The notes under the pieces were generated by a model. That model searched no databases and was not told the DNA's origin. It saw nothing but the letters and a program-made list of their open reading frames with translations. From Shinella daejeonensis (GTDB taxonomy: Bacteria > Pseudomonadota > Alphaproteobacteria > Rhizobiales > Rhizobiaceae): a DNA stretch of 64,000 nt. Both the position numbers and the translations under genes were made by a program. Each line of letters begins with the position of its first letter. Position 1 is the stretch's first letter. Shown here in pieces: positions 61,291 to 64,000 of the stretch. The stretch is taken from contig NZ_JAHWXY010000001.1 of NCBI RefSeq assembly GCF_024281235.1, positions 310,001 through 374,000 on the forward strand. The letters are read 5' to 3'.

Positions 61291-62076
61291 GTGACGACCA
61301 TCCAGGATTACATCAACGACACGGCGCGCTCCGTCGCCTTCCTGTCCCGCCTGCCGCTGCCGCAGCGCTATTTCACCGGCTATGACGGCAGGCTCTCGCG
61401 GGCGGTTCGGGCCTTTCCGCTGGCCGGCGTCATCGTCACGCTTCCAGCCGCGGTGCTTGCCGCCCTTCTGTCCGCGGCGGGCGCCCCGCCCCTTCTCATC
61501 GCTTTTGCGGCGCTGACGCTGGTGACGCTGACGACCGGCGCGCTGCATGAGGACGGGCTTGCCGACTGCGCCGACGGCATCGGCGGCGGACGCGACCGCG
61601 ACAGCGCGCTCGCCATCATGAAAGACAGCCGCACCGGTTCCTACGGCGTGGTCTGCCTGGTGCTGGTCTTCGGCCTGCGCGCCGCCGCCATCGCCGCCCT
61701 TGTCCCGGCGCTTACGCCCTCGGGCCTTGGCATGACCCTCCTCGCCGTCGGCGCAGCCAGCCGTGCCGCCATGGCCTGGCACTGGTCACGGCTTCCTCCC
61801 GCCCGCCGCGAGGGCGTCGCCGCTTCCGTCGGCGAGCCGGATGGCGGCGCGGTCCTATTCGCGCTGGCAAGCGGGATCCTCGCAGCCATCCTCCTCACGC
61901 TGCCGCATGTCCCGCTCGCTGCCCTCGTTCTGGCCCTCGTGCTGGTGATCGGCGTCGTACTTCCGTTCAATCGCGTCGTGATCGGCAAAATCGGCGGCCA
62001 CACCGGGGATACGATTGGAGCGACGCAACAACTGGCCGAGGCCGCGACGCTCTTCGCCCTTGCACTGGCGGCCTGA
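61291..62076 (+). CDS. cobS: Adenosylcobinamide-GDP ribazoletransferase (cobalamin synthase)
   Basis: A 261-residue CobS, an inner-membrane enzyme joining alpha-ribazole and adenosylcobinamide-GDP in the last assembly step of cobalamin. FLSRLPLP near the N-terminus, LHEDGLADCADGIGGGRDRDSALAIMKDSRTGSYG in the middle (about 85-120; metal-binding Asp residues in HEDGLADCADG) and several membrane segments fit the family. The GTG at 61291 preceded by GGAGAG gives the usual length; a GTG at 61213 would add a 26-residue non-conserved stretch. No cobalamin riboswitch (B12 box) is visible in the cobT-cobS gap. Confidence 0.92.
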   Translation: MTTIQDYINDTARSVAFLSRLPLPQRYFTGYDGRLSRAVRAFPLAGVIVTLPAAVLAALLSAAGAPPLLIAFAALTLVTLTTGALHEDGLADCADGIGGGRDRDSALAIMKDSRTGSYGVVCLVLVFGLRAAAIAALVPALTPSGLGMTLLAVGAASRAAMAWHWSRLPPARREGVAASVGEPDGGAVLFALASGILAAILLTLPHVPLAALVLALVLVIGVVLPFNRVVIGKIGGHTGDTIGATQQLAEAATLFALALAA

Positions 62077-62114
62077 GCCGCCGATATAGAGCGTCGGGCC
62101 CAAGCGGAGGAACC

Positions 62115-62336
62115 ATGGAATCCCCCTGCATTCTCGTCTGTTCGATCGACATGAAGACCGGTTACTGCTTCGGCTGCGGCCGCACGAGCGACGAGATCGG
62201 CCAGTGGACGCTCTACACGCCGGAGCGACGCCGGGCGATCATGGCCGAATTGCAGGCCCGCCTCGCCACCGTCGAACGCAAGCCCCGGCGCGAGACCCGG
62301 CGCACGCGCATGGCGCGGGAACGTGGAGAGACATGA
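62115..62336 (+). CDS. DUF1289 domain protein
   Basis: A 73-residue protein with a short Cys motif: SPCILVCSIDMKTGYCFGCGRTSDEIGQW (residues 3-31, C-x3-C-x8-C-x2-C) followed by a basic tail. The four Cys suggest a zinc or Fe-S site. DUF1289 proteins are widespread in proteobacteria; function unknown. Its stop overlaps the start of the aspartyl protease gene by ATGA, so the two are translated together. Confidence 0.9.
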   Translation: MESPCILVCSIDMKTGYCFGCGRTSDEIGQWTLYTPERRRAIMAELQARLATVERKPRRETRRTRMARERGET

Positions 62337-63034
62337 GATATTACGCCCTCCTCGGCCTTGTCGGCATCGGGCTCCTGCTGCTTTTGCTGAACCACGACAA
62401 CGGCCAGACCTTCGGTCTCGACAATGACGCCTTCGGCCGCTTCGTGAAGCTTTCGGCGGTCGGCGCGCTGATCGGCAGCGGCTTTCTCATCGCCGGCCGC
62501 CGCAGGCTCGGCGAAAGCCTGCGGCAGGCGGCCATCTGGCTCCTGATCATCCTGGCGCTTTCCACCCTCTATCTCTATCGCTTCGATCTCCAGCAAACCG
62601 CAAGCCGGTTGACGGCCGGCCTCATTCCCGGCCGCGCGGTGGTCACGACCGGGGCGGACGGCAGCCGCGTGCTGGTGATCCACAAGGGGCTTGGCGGCCA
62701 TTTCCAGACGCAGGTCGCCATAGACGGCATGCCGCTTTCCATGCTGGTCGATACGGGAGCCAGTTCCGTTGTCCTGTCCTGGGAGGACGCGGAGCGCATC
62801 GGCGTCGATCCGCAGGACCTCGTCTATTCCGTCGAGGTTTCCACCGCCAACGGCCGCGCCCGCGCGGCCCCCCTGACGCTCGACGAAGTCGCCATCGGTC
62901 CGATCCGCCGCCAGAAGGTGCGCGCGCTCGTCACGGAAGAGGGCCGGCTCGACCAGAGTCTGCTCGGCATGACCTTCCTGGAAACCCTCGGCTCCATCGA
63001 GATTACCCGCGATGAACTGCGGTTGCGGGATTGA
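62333..63034 (+). CDS. TIGR02281 family membrane-anchored aspartyl protease
   Basis: A 233-residue protein: an N-terminal hydrophobic segment, then two more (about 40-55 and 64-84), then a retropepsin-like domain (about 115-233) with the active site LVDTGASSVVLS near residues 142-153 (Asp-Thr-Gly) and the strand pattern of family A2-like clan AA proteases. The family (TIGR02281, retropepsin-like aspartic protease) occurs in alphaproteobacteria; the substrate is not known. Coupled to the DUF1289 gene by a 4-bp overlap. The domain faces the periplasm by prediction. Confidence 0.87.
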   Translation: MRYYALLGLVGIGLLLLLLNHDNGQTFGLDNDAFGRFVKLSAVGALIGSGFLIAGRRRLGESLRQAAIWLLIILALSTLYLYRFDLQQTASRLTAGLIPGRAVVTTGADGSRVLVIHKGLGGHFQTQVAIDGMPLSMLVDTGASSVVLSWEDAERIGVDPQDLVYSVEVSTANGRARAAPLTLDEVAIGPIRRQKVRALVTEEGRLDQSLLGMTFLETLGSIEITRDELRLRD

Positions 63035-63046
63035 GAAAACCCGCCG

Positions 63047-63808
63047 TCAGCTTTTCAGCTTATATCCCGTCTTGAAGATCCATGCCGTCACCGACAGGCA
63101 GGCGACGAGGAAACCGACGACGATCGCCAGGCTCACGGCCGGATTGACGTCGGCGATCTCGTAGAAGCTCCAGCGGAAGCCCGAGACCAGATAGAGCACC
63201 GGATTGAAGTGGCTCACCGTCTGCCAGAACGGCGGCAGCATGTTGATCGAATAGAAGCTGCCGCCGAGGAAGACCAGCGGCGGGATGACGAGCATCGGGA
63301 AAATGTTCAACTGCTCGAAATCCTTCGCCCAGATGCCGATCATGAAGCCGAACAGGCTGAAGGTCACGGCGGTCAGCACGAAGAACAGCGCCATCAGGAA
63401 CGGATGCGCGATGGAGATGTCGACGAAGGCCGAGGCGGTCAGCAGGATGATCGTGCCGACGATCAGCCCCTTCGTCGCCGCCGCGCCGACATAGCCGATG
63501 AGGATCTCGGCCGTCGAAATCGGCGAAGAAAGGATCTCATAGATCGTGCCGGTGAATTTCGGGAAATAGATGCCGAAGGAGCCATTGCCGATGCACTGGT
63601 TGAGCAACGTCAGCATGATGAGCCCCGGCGCGATGAAAGCGCCGTAGGAGATGCCGTCGACTTCCTGCATGCGCGACCCGATCGCCGCGCCGAAGACGAT
63701 GAAATAGAGCGAGGTGGTGATGACCGGCGAAACGACGCTCTGCAACAGCGTCCGGCGCATGCGCGCCATTTCAAACAGATAGATGGCCCGGACGCCTTCG
63801 ATGTTCAT
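63047..63808 (-). CDS. ABC-2 type transporter permease
   Basis: A 253-residue inner-membrane permease with about six segments. The ABC-2 signature [26 protein letters not shown] (about 178-203; here [13 protein letters not shown] is diagnostic) and the N-terminal amphipathic segment [21 protein letters not shown] are typical of exporters that pair with a drug/polysaccharide/lipid-type ATPase. Its ATG overlaps the stop of an upstream ABC ATPase gene (ATGA), so the two form one exporter; substrate unknown. Confidence 0.92.
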   Translation of the reverse strand: MNIEGVRAIYLFEMARMRRTLLQSVVSPVITTSLYFIVFGAAIGSRMQEVDGISYGAFIAPGLIMLTLLNQCIGNGSFGIYFPKFTGTIYEILSSPISTAEILIGYVGAAATKGLIVGTIILLTASAFVDISIAHPFLMALFFVLTAVTFSLFGFMIGIWAKDFEQLNIFPMLVIPPLVFLGGSFYSINMLPPFWQTVSHFNPVLYLVSGFRWSFYEIADVNPAVSLAIVVGFLVACLSVTAWIFKTGYKLKS

Positions 63809-64000
63809 CTATCTTCTCCCACCAGTTCCACGAAAATATCCTCCAGCGAGCTTTGCTCGGTGGAGACGTCCCTTACCCTCAGTCCCGCCTGCGACAGCGC
63901 CGACAGCAGGGAGGAGATCCCGGTGCGCTCGCCGGTCGTGCTGAATTCGTAGACGAGCCTTTCGCCCGTCCCGGCAAGCGCCAGCCCGAAGGGCGCAAGC
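63805..64000 (-). CDS. ABC transporter ATP-binding protein, C-terminal part (cut by window edge)
   Basis: Only the last about 65 residues lie in the window: they read [20 protein letters not shown], then [22 protein letters not shown] and VELVGEDR, then stop. The pattern [15 protein letters not shown] is the classical C-terminal end of CcmA/DrrA-type exporter ATPases. The stop overlaps the permease start by ATGA. The catalytic motifs lie beyond the right edge. Confidence 0.85.
   Translation of the reverse strand, partial: LAPFGLALAGTGERLVYEFSTTGERTGISSLLSALSQAGLRVRDVSTEQSSLEDIFVELVGEDR

Overview
The window is GC-rich chromosomal DNA from an alphaproteobacterium of the order Hyphomicrobiales (Rhizobiales), most likely family Rhizobiaceae (Sinorhizobium/Ensifer, Shinella, Rhizobium, Agrobacterium group). 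The strongest pointers are a growth-pole-ring (GPR/RgsE) type giant protein, a class II DAHP synthase next to gor, a TME-type malic enzyme, a Usg protein, TIM44-like and DUF2865/DUF1289/DUF2270 proteins, and two exact CtrA-type TTAA-N7-TTAA boxes. Genes are tightly packed, with short intergenic gaps that often hold hairpin terminators. I see no tRNA, rRNA, insertion sequence, prophage or CRISPR array; this reads as core chromosome.

Layout. 0.2-6.6 kb: SixA-like phosphatase, YcjX and its DUF697 partner, an exported protein, the folate genes folP-folB-folK (leftward), and a DUF922 HExxH protein. 6.6-9 kb: a gene-poor stretch with a candidate small RNA, then a leftward pair made of a [2Fe-2S] ferredoxin and an FNR-like flavoprotein that lacks the NAD(P)H domain, then a small Hpt phosphotransfer protein. 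9-15 kb: the 1,915-residue GPR/RgsE-like polar growth protein. 15-21 kb: a TIM44-domain protein, the leftward MCE/Mla lipid transport operon (STAS-MlaE, MlaF, MlaD, auxiliary lipoprotein) and an LpxH-type hydrolase. 21-32 kb: malic enzyme, DUF2865 protein, TolB-like propeller, NAD synthetase, an LTA-synthase/phosphoglycerol-transferase-like membrane enzyme with a triple Pho box in front of it, and an orphan TadE/TadG pair. 32-39 kb: GFA protein, class II DAHP synthase, glutathione reductase, a small exported protein, a winged-helix-like protein carrying a fresh 21-bp tandem duplication, DUF2059, rpiA and gph. 39-46 kb: L,D-transpeptidase, fumC, a GGEEF protein, DUF971 and moaA. 46-53 kb: two tandem OmpA-like paralogues with oppositely charged linkers, then an amino-acid ABC importer (binding protein and two permeases, no ATPase). 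53-64 kb: usg, DUF2270, methyltransferase, a beta-hydroxyacid dehydrogenase, an Lrp regulator, a uracil-DNA glycosylase, a thermonuclease, a PdhS/PleC-like histidine kinase, dgkA, cobT/cobS, DUF1289, an aspartyl protease, and the start of an ABC-2 exporter cut by the right edge.

A theme of envelope building and cell-cycle control runs through the window: polar growth (GPR), lipid trafficking (Mla), lipid A (LpxH-type), phosphoglycerol transfer (LTA-synthase-like), diacylglycerol recycling (DgkA), OmpA anchors, L,D-transpeptidase crosslinking, a DivJ/PleC-type kinase and CtrA-type boxes. The observations most worth following up are the domain-deleted flavoprotein beside a ferredoxin, the candidate small RNA behind a CtrA-type box, the Pho box, and the acidic/basic OmpA pair.
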